From: Bacteroidales bacterium
GTDB lineage: Bacteria; Bacteroidota; Bacteroidia; Bacteroidales; UBA3824
NCBI GenBank assembly: GCA_017412115.1
Contig: JAFPYR010000053.1
Coordinates: 126,815-167,895 of the forward strand
Direction: 5' to 3'
Length of the DNA stretch: 41,081 nucleotides
Part shown: positions 23,688 through 33,167 of the stretch, in pieces
Numbering within the stretch: the stretch's first letter is position 1
How the letters are laid out: every line of letters starts with the position of its first letter
Notes under the pieces: model-generated
The model's input: only the letters and a program-made list of their open reading frames with translations
What the model was told of the DNA's origin: nothing
The model's database searches: none
Position numbers and translations under genes: made by a program

Positions 23688-25652
23688 TTATTGGTCGTAA
23701 CCAGTTGCAATTCCGTCTTTTTTCTCCTCCAACAAATTAGCTTTGTGAAGTTCGTTAAAATTAGGTTTAACACCGTCCTTGTACTGTTGAACCATTGCAA
23801 TCCTAATATCAGCCTCGGCTTTAGCCCTGTCAGCCTCCGCCTTCAACTTGCGCATCTCGGACTGAATTTGAGCTTGTCTTAATTCCAATTCGGCTTTAAT
23901 ATTTTGTCCGACCGTCAAATCGTAAATATTAACATCCAATAGTTGATAACGTGAAAAATTGTTCAATTCCGTTTCTTTTACCAAATCGGTTTTTATTTCA
24001 CGGTTGTCCTCTTCGTTGATACGGTTGAGAACGTTTTGAGAAATCTCCGGCAGAGATTGCAAAATATGTTCGTGGTCGTCAGAGGATTCCAACTCCATGA
24101 TAATCGCCTCGTTGATACGTTTGAAAAGAATGTCAAGACCGTAACCAGAAAAAATAAGCGGCATTTTGCCCCTGACGGTGATATTTACTTTCGGAGTAAT
24201 TTGAACACCATTTTTGCAAACGCAAGTAACAGAAGGCGTTACCTCAATAACTTGAGGATTTTGAGCCCAAGCCACAGCCGAGGCCAAAGTATAATCCTCA
24301 CTCGCAATTATTCGTCCGGCAAGATCAAAAGACATATTAAGACCGGCTTTTTGAGCCTTCATAACAGCATTAATGGCATCAAGAACGCGTCCGAAAGTCT
24401 TAAAATGTTTTTTCAAATTAGGATACGTAATACCAAAATCGGGAAGTCCTTGTTTTTCCAAATCCTTTGCGATTTTCAAACCCTGAACGTAATCAAACAA
24501 ATCCGCTTCGGGTCTTGAATATTCCACAAGATTGTCTTTTGTAAGTTGAACTCCGTCTTCTGAAATAATCTTGTTTTTAACGGCAAAATTATAAGCCTTA
24601 ACAAATTTTACAACGTCGGCTCTCGTATTAACAAGGTAATTCATCAACTCATCGGGCGTTAAATCAAGACCGAATTCATTAGCTTTAATAAGAGCCATGA
24701 CAAGATTCGTAATGTCATTACCTTGAATATTCTGACGGATTAAATCCTTTTGGTCGATACTGATACCCCGGTCTGAGGCTTTGATAATGTTAGTTACCAA
24801 AATATCGAACTGATCGTCGGAAAGCGAATACAAATCGGACAAAGAAAAATTAATTTTAATACCCGAATTGTGAGCCCTAATCATCACGTTAGTAAAACGG
24901 TTGATGTCCCTTTTCAAGGAATAAAGGTTTTTCAAAAGGTTAATCGTAATTTTAAAGGTGTCGTTGTATTCCAAAACATTAGCTTTGTTAATACGACTTG
25001 ACTCCTCGTCCGACATATAAATACCCTCGTATTTAGCACGGATAAGGGAATAAATTATGATTTTCAAACCCTCGTCATCAATGTCGTTGATAAAACGTTT
25101 TTCGTCGATTTCCAATTCCGCACGTTTTGCCATAATATCAAGATTGACAAAAGAGGGAAAATCCCTGCCTTTGGAAACAAACTCCATGGCGGTATCAAAA
25201 TCAATGTTCAATTCGGCATTCACCTGATCAGCCCACGAGCGTGCAAAAGCTTCAATATCATCGCCTTTGCAAACCTTGTATGCGTGAATCATTTTATCAA
25301 CACCAAAGAGAGGATCAGAATTTCTGATTAACGCATAACTATAAAAAAACTTGTCATAATCATCAATCTGATTCTCATTAGCGATATAAATCGCAATTTC
25401 CAACGGGTCACCGTCCAACGAACAAATCAAATTTCTGGCAATCGAAAAAATATGCATAACCTTGTCCTTGATATCATCGTCCAAAGTTAAGGCATATTTA
25501 TAAGTTTTGCCGGAATGTTTTATATTTTTGGTTCTCAAGTATTTAGCAAAAGAATCCGGAGATTTGCGGAAAAATTGCAAATACACGAAAATCAAAACAC
25601 AAACTCCTAATAAAATTACTGCTATTAACATTATATTTTTCCCTTGTAACAA
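23688..25652 (-). CDS. Giant FloA-like paralogue with long repeat array
   Basis: A 654-residue relative of FloA. An N-terminal membrane helix (about 7-27) is followed by a long array (about 80-470) of roughly 40-residue helical units of the type 'V..LIKAN.FGLDLTPDELMNYL', with spacing like the YLAGGN units of FloA; I count about eight. The C-terminal part follows FloA: 'WAQNPQVIEVTPSVTCVCKNGVQITPKVNITVRG' (SPFH/PHB strands), 'LFKRINEAIIMELES', 'YQLLDVNIYDLTVGQNIKAEL', and an Ala/Glu/Lys coiled coil ('LKAEADRAKAEADIRIAMVQ'). The canonical GG of the 'VGGA' region is replaced by 'FSGYG'. Typical FloA is about 330 residues, so this is twice the size. It is the second gene of the operon; the partner FloA gene is 17 bp downstream. 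Confidence 0.82.
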   Translation of the reverse strand: MLQGKNIMLIAVILLGVCVLIFVYLQFFRKSPDSFAKYLRTKNIKHSGKTYKYALTLDDDIKDKVMHIFSIARNLICSLDGDPLEIAIYIANENQIDDYDKFFYSYALIRNSDPLFGVDKMIHAYKVCKGDDIEAFARSWADQVNAELNIDFDTAMEFVSKGRDFPSFVNLDIMAKRAELEIDEKRFINDIDDEGLKIIIYSLIRAKYEGIYMSDEESSRINKANVLEYNDTFKITINLLKNLYSLKRDINRFTNVMIRAHNSGIKINFSLSDLYSLSDDQFDILVTNIIKASDRGISIDQKDLIRQNIQGNDITNLVMALIKANEFGLDLTPDELMNYLVNTRADVVKFVKAYNFAVKNKIISEDGVQLTKDNLVEYSRPEADLFDYVQGLKIAKDLEKQGLPDFGITYPNLKKHFKTFGRVLDAINAVMKAQKAGLNMSFDLAGRIIASEDYTLASAVAWAQNPQVIEVTPSVTCVCKNGVQITPKVNITVRGKMPLIFSGYGLDILFKRINEAIIMELESSDDHEHILQSLPEISQNVLNRINEEDNREIKTDLVKETELNNFSRYQLLDVNIYDLTVGQNIKAELELRQAQIQSEMRKLKAEADRAKAEADIRIAMVQQYKDGVKPNFNELHKANLLEEKKDGIATGYDQ

Positions 25653-25660
25653 AAAAAAGT

Positions 25661-28306
25661 TTAATTTTGTTTTTTACCGTTAACAAAAGTTGCAATGTAT
25701 GAATCATTAAAACCTTGATTCATAAGCTGTTTTTTAAGTTTTTCGGCTTGTTCCCTCGTAGGACAATCGCCGACCGTATAAACAGTGTACTGTCCTGAAG
25801 TGCTTGTGTGAACGGTATATCCTTTAGCTTTAAGACTATCAATTTTCTTTTTGGCATCGCCGTTAAGAGTACCCAAAAACGCACCGATCTGAACTCTGTA
25901 AACCGTTCCTGATAAGTTTTGGTTTTTGTTTTGATTAGAAGCATTAACGGGACCTACATTTTTTCCACCGACAACTTTTATTAAATAAGCGTCCTCATAA
26001 CCAGACTGTTTCATGGTCTGAAGATTTGTAGAGGCGATATTCAAATCCGTAGAAACCGCTGTATAATAACGGTAAAGTCCGGCATCGTTTCTATCGTAAT
26101 AAAGGTCGCTAACATTAAACGAAGACATACCCAAAAGTGTCGGCAACGATGCAATCTGAACCAAATAAGCCTCTGTGGGAAGTTCAGTCAAAGGAATTGC
26201 CGGAGCATCCGATTTATTGTCTTTAGCGTAAACAGCGGGAGTCGTAGCTTTCTGATTAGCGTTAAGTTGTTTCAACTCCTTCTGAACCAAATCTTTATAA
26301 CCAGTAGTTTTTTCGGCTTTAGCTTTAGCGGAATTAACGTCAGATTTTTTTCCGTTAACAAAAGCCACAACGGTTGCTTTTTTGTAACCTTCGTTTTTAG
26401 CCATTGCAACAGCTGCCAAAGCGGCGTCATAAGTCTTAAAAGTACCGAGATAATATCTCATATAAGTCTGATTTTTAAGATTTTGAGCCAAAAATGTTTC
26501 AATAGAAGGAAATTCCACCGGTTCGGGCATTTCCTTGTATTGACCGACTTCAACGCTAAAAATAGTTCCCGAAGGATATTTATAAGGCATCAAACGTTCA
26601 TCTTTACGATTGTAACTCCATGTTGAAACAACTGCCGCATTAGAATATGCAACGGGATTTTTAGCAGATTTTGAAGATGTTCCGCCATTGTTGTTTGAAA
26701 CATTGTTTTTGTTTGACGTATTATTTTTGTTTGAAACATTATTTTTGTTAGAAGTATTATTTTTGTCAGCTACGTTGTTTTTATTATCTTTTTGCTGAGT
26801 TTTGTTGTTGTCGGATTTATTATCCGCAACTTGCTGAGTATTATCGCTTTTCTTTTCAGAATCGTTTTTAACAACGGCATTGTCAGTTTTCAGCTTATCG
26901 TCTTGAGGTTTTGTTTCCGATTGTTTAACGGGAACTGCGCCGTCGGATTCGTCAGCTAAAAAGTCCATTGCAATATCGTTGTGCTTGTCGGTTGCACCCG
27001 TGGCCAAAGAAATACCGTTTGAGAATTTTTTACCGCCGAGATAAGATTCGATGGCATTCTCCATGTTTCTTATAGCTTGAAGTTTTACCTCGTTACCCTC
27101 TGAAAGTTGCGTGTACTGTTCAATTTTGCTCATTTGTTTAGCGGCAACTTCCTCGTAAGATTTTGAAAGAGCGAAAAGCGTTTCAGCCTCTTGCTCATAA
27201 TTTTTACCGAGAGAATCGTTAAGATTTCTAACGTTAGGAACGTATTTTTGATAAATTTGGAATATCGCATTATTGACCTTAACAGAGGCATTAATACCTT
27301 TTACCAAATAAGAACATTCTTTAAGTTCCTGTTCCTGAGCGTTTTGCTCATAATATTCTCTTTCGGCAAGAGTTGTGGACTGCGAAGAATAAATTCTTAA
27401 AGTGTCGGCTTTTGACCCGAACTCTTCCGCTTTTTGCATATAAGTTATGGCATTAGCCTCGTCAGCCTCAATTTTAAGAACTGCGGCCTTGTCCTCATCT
27501 GAGACTTTGAGTTTGTCCTCAAATTCATGATAACGAAAACGGTAAAGATTTATGTCTTTGTCGAAATCATAATGAACATCAGCTTTCAAAACCGGGTCGC
27601 TGTGAATAATCTCGCCATGAACGACAGCCGTATCCAACTCCTTCAAATCTATGTATTTAGACAAATCCATCGAAGAAGAATCCTGATAAGCGGCAAAGGC
27701 TATTTCTTGATCATAAATTGCACTATTGAGTTTAGAATAAACACTACGGTAAACCTCCAAAGTATTTTCGCTCGTAATGCTTTCTTTGAGTTTGTCAGCC
27801 TCGTCGTAATATATTTGAGCTTTTTTTGCTAATTTTTTGGCTGACAATTCGTTGCCGTTATTAGATGAAAAAGTCTTATTGTTGAGTTCGTTAGTATAAA
27901 CTTCGCGGTAAATATCCGAAGCTTTTTCAAAAGCTTTCAAAGCCTTCAACTCCTGCGCAGAGGCTTTAGAAAGGAGTTTTGATAATTGTTTAGCCGTTTT
28001 TTTGGAAGAATCACCGCTTTTCTTTAAATCTTCTGCTTGTTTTTGATAAGCCGCCGCCATAACCATACCTTCGGAGGCTTCCTGACGAAATTTTTCGGCT
28101 TTTGCAAGCTTTTTCAATTCCTTTTTTGAAAACAAATCTTTGTAATAAGATTGCTTGGAGAGTCTGAAATCACCGTTAGAATAAGTTTTAAAAGGTAATC
28201 TCAACTCATTGATTTCTAAAGAGTTTGTATTTAAATTCTGCGGCAAGTACGCTGATGTAAGCACCAAAGGCGAAACCATTGCCAACGCTAATTTAAGGAC
28301 TTTCAT
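25661..28306 (-). CDS. Exported coiled-coil protein with SPOR-type repeats
   Basis: An 881-residue protein with a probable signal peptide (MKVLKLALAMVSPLVLTSA). Residues about 60-430 are almost all charged alpha-helix (coiled coil, TPR-like spacing; 'KKLAKAEKFRQEASEGM'). Then comes an Asn/Lys-rich low-complexity linker (about 495-555) with tandem NKNNVS/NKNNTS units. About three SPOR-like modules follow: 'YMRYYLGTFKTYDAALAAVAMAKNEGY', 'AYLVQIASL...NLQTMKQSGYEDAYL', and the most canonical, 'YRVQIGAF...YTVGDCPTREQAEKLKKQL' with 'GFNDSYIATF' (about 800-878). SPOR domains bind denuded septal peptidoglycan, so a periplasmic, division-linked role is likely. It is first in the FloA-cdaA operon, with a -7 element at 28337-28344. 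Confidence 0.8.
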   Translation of the reverse strand: MKVLKLALAMVSPLVLTSAYLPQNLNTNSLEINELRLPFKTYSNGDFRLSKQSYYKDLFSKKELKKLAKAEKFRQEASEGMVMAAAYQKQAEDLKKSGDSSKKTAKQLSKLLSKASAQELKALKAFEKASDIYREVYTNELNNKTFSSNNGNELSAKKLAKKAQIYYDEADKLKESITSENTLEVYRSVYSKLNSAIYDQEIAFAAYQDSSSMDLSKYIDLKELDTAVVHGEIIHSDPVLKADVHYDFDKDINLYRFRYHEFEDKLKVSDEDKAAVLKIEADEANAITYMQKAEEFGSKADTLRIYSSQSTTLAEREYYEQNAQEQELKECSYLVKGINASVKVNNAIFQIYQKYVPNVRNLNDSLGKNYEQEAETLFALSKSYEEVAAKQMSKIEQYTQLSEGNEVKLQAIRNMENAIESYLGGKKFSNGISLATGATDKHNDIAMDFLADESDGAVPVKQSETKPQDDKLKTDNAVVKNDSEKKSDNTQQVADNKSDNNKTQQKDNKNNVADKNNTSNKNNVSNKNNTSNKNNVSNNNGGTSSKSAKNPVAYSNAAVVSTWSYNRKDERLMPYKYPSGTIFSVEVGQYKEMPEPVEFPSIETFLAQNLKNQTYMRYYLGTFKTYDAALAAVAMAKNEGYKKATVVAFVNGKKSDVNSAKAKAEKTTGYKDLVQKELKQLNANQKATTPAVYAKDNKSDAPAIPLTELPTEAYLVQIASLPTLLGMSSFNVSDLYYDRNDAGLYRYYTAVSTDLNIASTNLQTMKQSGYEDAYLIKVVGGKNVGPVNASNQNKNQNLSGTVYRVQIGAFLGTLNGDAKKKIDSLKAKGYTVHTSTSGQYTVYTVGDCPTREQAEKLKKQLMNQGFNDSYIATFVNGKKQN
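26688..26780. repeat. 18-bp tandem coding repeat in the SPOR gene
   Basis: Imperfect repeats of about 18 bp (GAAACATTATTTTTGTTT type) encode NKNNVS/NKNNTS hexapeptides on the minus strand. Slippage could change linker length between strains. Confidence 0.75.
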
Positions 28307-28336
28307 TGTTTAGAGAAAAATATTTATAGTTTGTGG

Positions 28337-28344
28337 CAAAGTTA
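28337..28344 (-). promoter_or_regulatory. -7 element of the SPOR-FloA-cdaA operon
   Basis: Minus-strand TAACTTTG is a perfect -7 match, 31 bp before the ATG at 28306. The -33 region is only AT-rich. It is the only good promoter seen for the six-gene operon. Confidence 0.5.
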
Positions 28345-28483
28345 ATAATAATTGGAATAAAAAAGAAAAAATTACAAATAATTTTCAAAAAGTAAATTAT
28401 TATTAACAACAAAAGGATAAAAAAACGAAACGGAAGACATTTTGTAATATCTTCCGTTTCTAAAATTCATAATGAAAAATCCG

Positions 28484-28557
<74 letters not shown>

Positions 28558-28577
28558 TCGTCTAATTTTTACGGGTG

Positions 28578-28609
28578 CAAAGGTAGAGCAAAAAATCATT
28601 CCGTCCAAA
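28578..28609 (-). promoter_or_regulatory. Bacteroidota-type promoter of tRNA-His
   Basis: Minus-strand TTTG (28606-28609), 20 bp, TACCTTTG (28578-28585), both perfect, about 20 bp before the tRNA. Confidence 0.7.
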
Positions 28610-28684
28610 TTTTTTTACATTTTTTTTCATAATATTTTTTAATAAATTAATTATCAATTATTTAAACAATGCCGTTTAAAATAT

Positions 28685-28715
28685 TTTGATTTTAAGATTT
28701 TTGATTTTAATTTTG
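28685..28715 (+). promoter_or_regulatory. Bacteroidota-type promoter of the putative porin gene
   Basis: TTTG (28685-28688), 19 bp, TAATTTTG (28708-28715), both perfect, 22 bp before the ATG at 28738. Confidence 0.7.
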
Positions 28716-28737
28716 CAGAAAATTTCGTTCTAATAAA

Positions 28738-30678
28738 ATGACAAAAAGGTATTCATTCAATATAATAGCTAAAGTATTATTACTAAGCATTTTAATATGT
28801 TTTTGCGGAGAAAGTGCCCTTGCACAGCGAAACAAAAAAAACGATAAAGACGACAAAAAAGAATATCCCAGACGGGTGAAAATCTGGAAGTTGTCCCAAG
28901 ATTATTCCCAAGAAGAATACACTTTGGACACTGATACTTCGTTGCATCTTTTTCAACTCTATGATTACAACGACAAAGGCTCAATTTCGTATTCCAATCT
29001 CGGAAACATGGGTACACCGTACATTTATAACATCTTTGATGACAGAGAGTTAAGAAAAAACAATGAAGTTTTTTTCTTTGACAGAATCAATGATTTTATA
29101 TCCAAACCCGAAAATACGAAATTCTATCAGGTCAATCACCCTTACACATGGCTTTATTATGCCACAACTCCGAAATCAAGAAACGGTCAAATAATAGATT
29201 TCACTCATACTCAGAATGTTACGAAAAAATTTAATTGGGGTTTCAACATCGGACTTGTCGGCTCAACGGGAAGAATAAGCCATCAACATTCCAGAAATAC
29301 GACTTTTTCGCCGCAAATGAGTTATAACGGTAAACATCTCTCGGTACACTTTTTTTATAATTTCACCAAATCGTATATCGAGGAAAACGGCGGAATCGTT
29401 GATACAGTGGAAGTTAATGCAAAAAGGTTTACGACCAAAATGTCAAAACCTTTCAGCAATTGGGGCAAACGCACATGGAATTTAGTTGCGGAATATTCCC
29501 TTGGAAAGACTGATTTTCAGATTATTAACGATTCTACAAGAAACGAAATTTATACACCCAAACTTACTTTCGGATACGTTTTCAAGCACGACAAAATGTT
29601 CCGCACATACGAAGACGAAGAAATGAACAATGATTTGTACCAAAATTTTTATCACGGTACAACAGCGACTTATGATTCATTGTATTTCCGCCGTCTTACC
29701 AATCAGTTTCATCTAAAAATTGCAGAAAATCAACTACTTGGAATAAGTCCCGGAATTTTTGGAAGCATTGGAATGGAAAACGATATTTATTATAATTTCC
29801 AAAATTATCATTCCTCAACCAATTCTTCAAACTATTCCAACACGTACTTTGAAGGCGGAATCAGTAAAAACAAGTCAAAAAATTTGTTTTTGCACGGAAA
29901 TTACAAACAATATCTTTCGGGTTATAAATTAGGAGATTTCAACGTTAATGGTTCGTTAGGACTGAAATTTTATAAAGGTGAGACCGACACGGTGAAATAT
30001 TATCTTAAAGCCTCGGTTGATTTTTACAACAGAGAACCGAATTATTTTGAAAAATATTATTATTCCAACAATTTCCGTTGGGACAACAATTTCGACAAAA
30101 CACAAACCACACGAATTGGCGGAGAATTTTCGATACCGAAATGGCATTTCAAAATCGGTGCAAGTCATTATCTGTTAAACAAATACATTTATTTCAACTC
30201 TGATGCCGTAACCGCACAGGCCAAAAGCGCAATTTCGGTTATGTCGGTAAGTTTGATGAAAGATTTTTATATTTGGCACGCAAGATTTGCCAACAGAGTT
30301 ACTTGGCAAAGCACCAATCATAACGAAATTCTTAATTTGCCGGATATTGCACTTTATCATTCAACCTATTTTGAATTTTATTTGGTTAAAAACGTATTGC
30401 TAACACAACTCGGCGGTGAGGTTTCTTATTCAACAGAATACGATGCGTTCGGTTATATGCCCTCAACCTCAGCATTTTATCCGTTAAAGCATTCCAAAGC
30501 TGGCGAATATCCGCTTTTGAACGGCTTTGCAAATATTAAAATACGCGGAGTTTTGATGTTTTTCAAATGGGAAAATATAGGCAACGGTTTAATCCGTGAC
30601 TGGTATTATTCTACGGACAATTATCCGTATCAAGATTTTCATTTTATGTTCGGAATACTTTGGAGATTCGGGGATTAA
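28738..30678 (+). CDS. Putative outer-membrane porin (Porin_10 family)
   Basis: A 646-residue outer-membrane protein with a signal peptide (cleavage near LAQ30) followed by a Lys/Asp-rich stretch (RNKKNDKDDKKEYPRR). Residues about 45-110 match the family's N-terminal plug-like region ('SLHLFQLYDYNDKGSISYSNLGNMGTPY'). From about 140 to the end there are alternating-hydrophobic, aromatic-rich strands typical of a large beta-barrel ('FNWGFNIGLVGSTGRISHQHS', 'HFKIGASHYLLNKYIYF'), ending 'HFMFGILWRFGD'. Proteins of this type are common in Bacteroidota; transport specificity is not known. It has its own strong promoter and converges on the SpoIIE phosphatase gene with an 8-bp gap. Confidence 0.85.
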   Translation: MTKRYSFNIIAKVLLLSILICFCGESALAQRNKKNDKDDKKEYPRRVKIWKLSQDYSQEEYTLDTDTSLHLFQLYDYNDKGSISYSNLGNMGTPYIYNIFDDRELRKNNEVFFFDRINDFISKPENTKFYQVNHPYTWLYYATTPKSRNGQIIDFTHTQNVTKKFNWGFNIGLVGSTGRISHQHSRNTTFSPQMSYNGKHLSVHFFYNFTKSYIEENGGIVDTVEVNAKRFTTKMSKPFSNWGKRTWNLVAEYSLGKTDFQIINDSTRNEIYTPKLTFGYVFKHDKMFRTYEDEEMNNDLYQNFYHGTTATYDSLYFRRLTNQFHLKIAENQLLGISPGIFGSIGMENDIYYNFQNYHSSTNSSNYSNTYFEGGISKNKSKNLFLHGNYKQYLSGYKLGDFNVNGSLGLKFYKGETDTVKYYLKASVDFYNREPNYFEKYYYSNNFRWDNNFDKTQTTRIGGEFSIPKWHFKIGASHYLLNKYIYFNSDAVTAQAKSAISVMSVSLMKDFYIWHARFANRVTWQSTNHNEILNLPDIALYHSTYFEFYLVKNVLLTQLGGEVSYSTEYDAFGYMPSTSAFYPLKHSKAGEYPLLNGFANIKIRGVLMFFKWENIGNGLIRDWYYSTDNYPYQDFHFMFGILWRFGD

Positions 30679-30686
30679 GAGTTTTT

Positions 30687-32954
30687 TTAGCCGACTCTGA
30701 TTCCCGCTAAAGAAAGGTCATCAACTTGAATTGCACCGAACATCCAATCCTCAAGAATTTGAGCGAGTGCATCATGTTGCTCCTGACAAGGACGTTTATA
30801 ATTATTTATAAAAAATTCTTTTAGGCGTTTTGTCATAAATTTTGTACCGGTATATCCGATTTGACTTTCAATACCGTCAGACTGCATATAAATCATATCG
30901 CCTTTTTGAACGTCCAAATATTGTGTCGTAAAATTAGGTCTTTCGTTAATATGCCTGCCGACCGGCATTCGATCGCCTTTCAGACGTATTACTTCTCCGT
31001 CTCTGACAATATACGCACTTTGATAAGCTCCGGCAAATCTCAATTTATAATTATCCTGATCTAATGCACAGATTGACATATCCATACCGTCAGCCGTTGA
31101 AAAACTTTCATCGCCAATATCATTAGAAATAGAATCCAAATAAATTTCGTCGTTTGAAAGTGCGGATTTAATATAATCCCTCATCATGTCCAAAATAATT
31201 CCGGGTGCAATATCAATTTCAGGATTCTTCAGAAGTTCTTTTATCGCTGAAAGTCCCAACATACTCAAAAAACCGCCCGGCACTCCATGACCCGTACAAT
31301 CGGCAATTACCAAAATATCAAAACCGGAATTTCTCGTTACATAATAAAAATCACCGCTGACAATATCCTTGGGCAAATAATAAACAAAACTATCGGGAAA
31401 AACATTTTTTACGTCTTCCGGGCTTGACATTACTGCCTGCTGAATATGTTTGGCATAATTTATTGACTGATACATCTCGATGTTCGCCTTTTCGACGGCG
31501 GTACGCTGTTCGGTGATAACACTCTGAAGCGAAAGCAATTCTTGTTGCTGCTGACTAAGACGTTGATTTTTTTCATTAAGAAGCGTAACACTTTCTTTTT
31601 TCAGTCTTAAAGCCTTGATAATAAAGAACATAGCAACAACTAAACAAAAAACTATAAAGCCGACCAAAAATATTACCGTCTGCTGAAAACGAAGTTTTTC
31701 ATTTTGAAGAGCCGTTTCTTTTTCGTTTTCCACCATAACCTTATCAATAGCCTCTTCAGTTTTAAGGTCAGAGCGGAAATCAGCCGTTACCAAAAGGCTT
31801 TTCTGATTCGCAAATTTATTCCTTATTAAAATATAATTTTTAGAATCTTCGTATGCTTTTGTATAATCACCCAAAAAAGCATAAATATCCGAAGAGACTT
31901 TGTAAATCATAGCCGAAGTACCAAGACTCAAACTTCCGCCGACATTGGACTTCAAATGTTCTGCTTTCGTAACAGCCTTATATGTTTCACCTTTCAAAAG
32001 GAGAATTTCCATTTCAAAAACGTCAGCAATCCGTCGGTTTTCCAAAAATCTAAATTCATCAGCATAAGCCTTGAAAGCCCGCATAAATTTTTCTGCATCC
32101 ACTAAATATCGTATAATAGGATTTTTGTCCTCTTTCAAACTCCTTTTATAAAAAAGAAGATTTATCATCGTTGCTGCCTTGTTGTAACGACCGTTAATAA
32201 TTTTCGTCAGCTCCACATCATTATGATAACCTTTCAACAAAATAGGTACCGAATCGGCATAATGTTTAGCTGTTTCTACTTCATTAAAATTCTGAGTTTC
32301 ATAGTTTTCCTCAAAATTAGAAACCAAAAGTTCTGCCAAACACGCATAATCGTAAGCAAGTCCTATATTATTGGAGGCCGCAATGTCAATACTGATTGCC
32401 GATTTATAATTATTGAAAGCCACTCCGTAAAGATACAAATCTTTGGAATTATCACCCATTTGCCGGTAAATTTCAGCAACCTTAATCGAATCTTTCAATT
32501 CCAAATAATTTTTTATGGCTTGTTTATAATATTTTACGGCCTCGCTCTGACGGTTCAGTACGCTACAATTATTAGCGGCACGCAGAAGAGACATTGCTAA
32601 AATTTTTTTGTCACCGATACGTTTTGCCATATCCAACTCTTTCTGCAAAAATTTCATTGAGGTTTCAAACTCGTTTTTATAATAATATGCCCAAGCCATA
32701 TAGCCGTAACATCGAGCCCAAATAGTAGAATCTTTAAGATTTTGAGCGTAATACAAAGCCCTTTGAGAAAAAAGTATGACAGTATCAATATTCTCACAAG
32801 CAGTTGCAATCTTAAAACTATAGTCCATTTTCTCGTAATCAGAGCTTGCGGAAAGATATTTTTCCACAAGTTGCGGTATCTCCGTGTCGCTTTGAGCCTT
32901 AATATTACTTACGGCTAATAACACAAATAGAATATAAACTATAATTTTTTTCAT
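30687..32954 (-). CDS. TPR sensor with SpoIIE-type (PP2C) Ser/Thr phosphatase domain
   Basis: A 755-residue protein. A signal peptide (about 1-20) and tetratricopeptide repeats in the periplasm (about 40-400; 'YYKQAIKNYLELKDSIKVAEIYRQMGD') are followed by a membrane helix (426-449). A coiled coil follows (455-495, 'NEKNQRLSQQQQELLSLQSV'), then a cytoplasmic SpoIIE/RsbU phosphatase domain (about 525-755). Metal-binding aspartates are D535 (SGDFYYV) and D552 (IADCTGHGVPGGFLSMLG), with a late 'QVDDLSLAGIRV'. Such enzymes dephosphorylate anti-anti-sigma (STAS) proteins in partner-switching systems; no RsbV/RsbW-like gene is in the window. The layout matches a one-protein transmembrane sensor found repeatedly in this phylum. 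It has its own promoter. Confidence 0.9.
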   Translation of the reverse strand: MKKIIVYILFVLLAVSNIKAQSDTEIPQLVEKYLSASSDYEKMDYSFKIATACENIDTVILFSQRALYYAQNLKDSTIWARCYGYMAWAYYYKNEFETSMKFLQKELDMAKRIGDKKILAMSLLRAANNCSVLNRQSEAVKYYKQAIKNYLELKDSIKVAEIYRQMGDNSKDLYLYGVAFNNYKSAISIDIAASNNIGLAYDYACLAELLVSNFEENYETQNFNEVETAKHYADSVPILLKGYHNDVELTKIINGRYNKAATMINLLFYKRSLKEDKNPIIRYLVDAEKFMRAFKAYADEFRFLENRRIADVFEMEILLLKGETYKAVTKAEHLKSNVGGSLSLGTSAMIYKVSSDIYAFLGDYTKAYEDSKNYILIRNKFANQKSLLVTADFRSDLKTEEAIDKVMVENEKETALQNEKLRFQQTVIFLVGFIVFCLVVAMFFIIKALRLKKESVTLLNEKNQRLSQQQQELLSLQSVITEQRTAVEKANIEMYQSINYAKHIQQAVMSSPEDVKNVFPDSFVYYLPKDIVSGDFYYVTRNSGFDILVIADCTGHGVPGGFLSMLGLSAIKELLKNPEIDIAPGIILDMMRDYIKSALSNDEIYLDSISNDIGDESFSTADGMDMSICALDQDNYKLRFAGAYQSAYIVRDGEVIRLKGDRMPVGRHINERPNFTTQYLDVQKGDMIYMQSDGIESQIGYTGTKFMTKRLKEFFINNYKRPCQEQHDALAQILEDWMFGAIQVDDLSLAGIRVG

Positions 32955-32987
32955 ATGCTCTAAAATGAGATTTAAAAAATTATACTA

Positions 32988-33020
32988 CAAAGATAGTTCT
33001 TTTTTATTGTTTATATTAAA
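32988..33020 (-). promoter_or_regulatory. Bacteroidota-type promoter of the TPR-SpoIIE gene
   Basis: Minus-strand TATCTTTG (32988-32995) is a perfect -7; TTTA (33017-33020), 21 bp upstream, is a near -33. The divergent region 32955-33167 otherwise holds only AT-rich DNA. Confidence 0.6.
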
Positions 33021-33167
33021 ATTTAACGTTAATTATTTAATAAATGTTTTATTTTTTTTATTTTTTTCACTATCCTGTTATTTTTAATGTTAATTTTTTA
33101 GAAATACTATCTTAGAAATAAAAAAAATTAATACTTTTACGAATTATTTTTAGCATAAAAAAGAGAA

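Noticed and set aside
24036..24518. 160-codon rightward open frame antisense to the large FloA-like gene
   Set aside because: It is the shadow of the real leftward gene, with basic low-quality composition.
26688..26780. Regular short repeats that could suggest a CRISPR-like array
   Set aside because: The units are contiguous 18-mers in frame with a coding sequence (NKNNVS/NKNNTS) and have no spacers.
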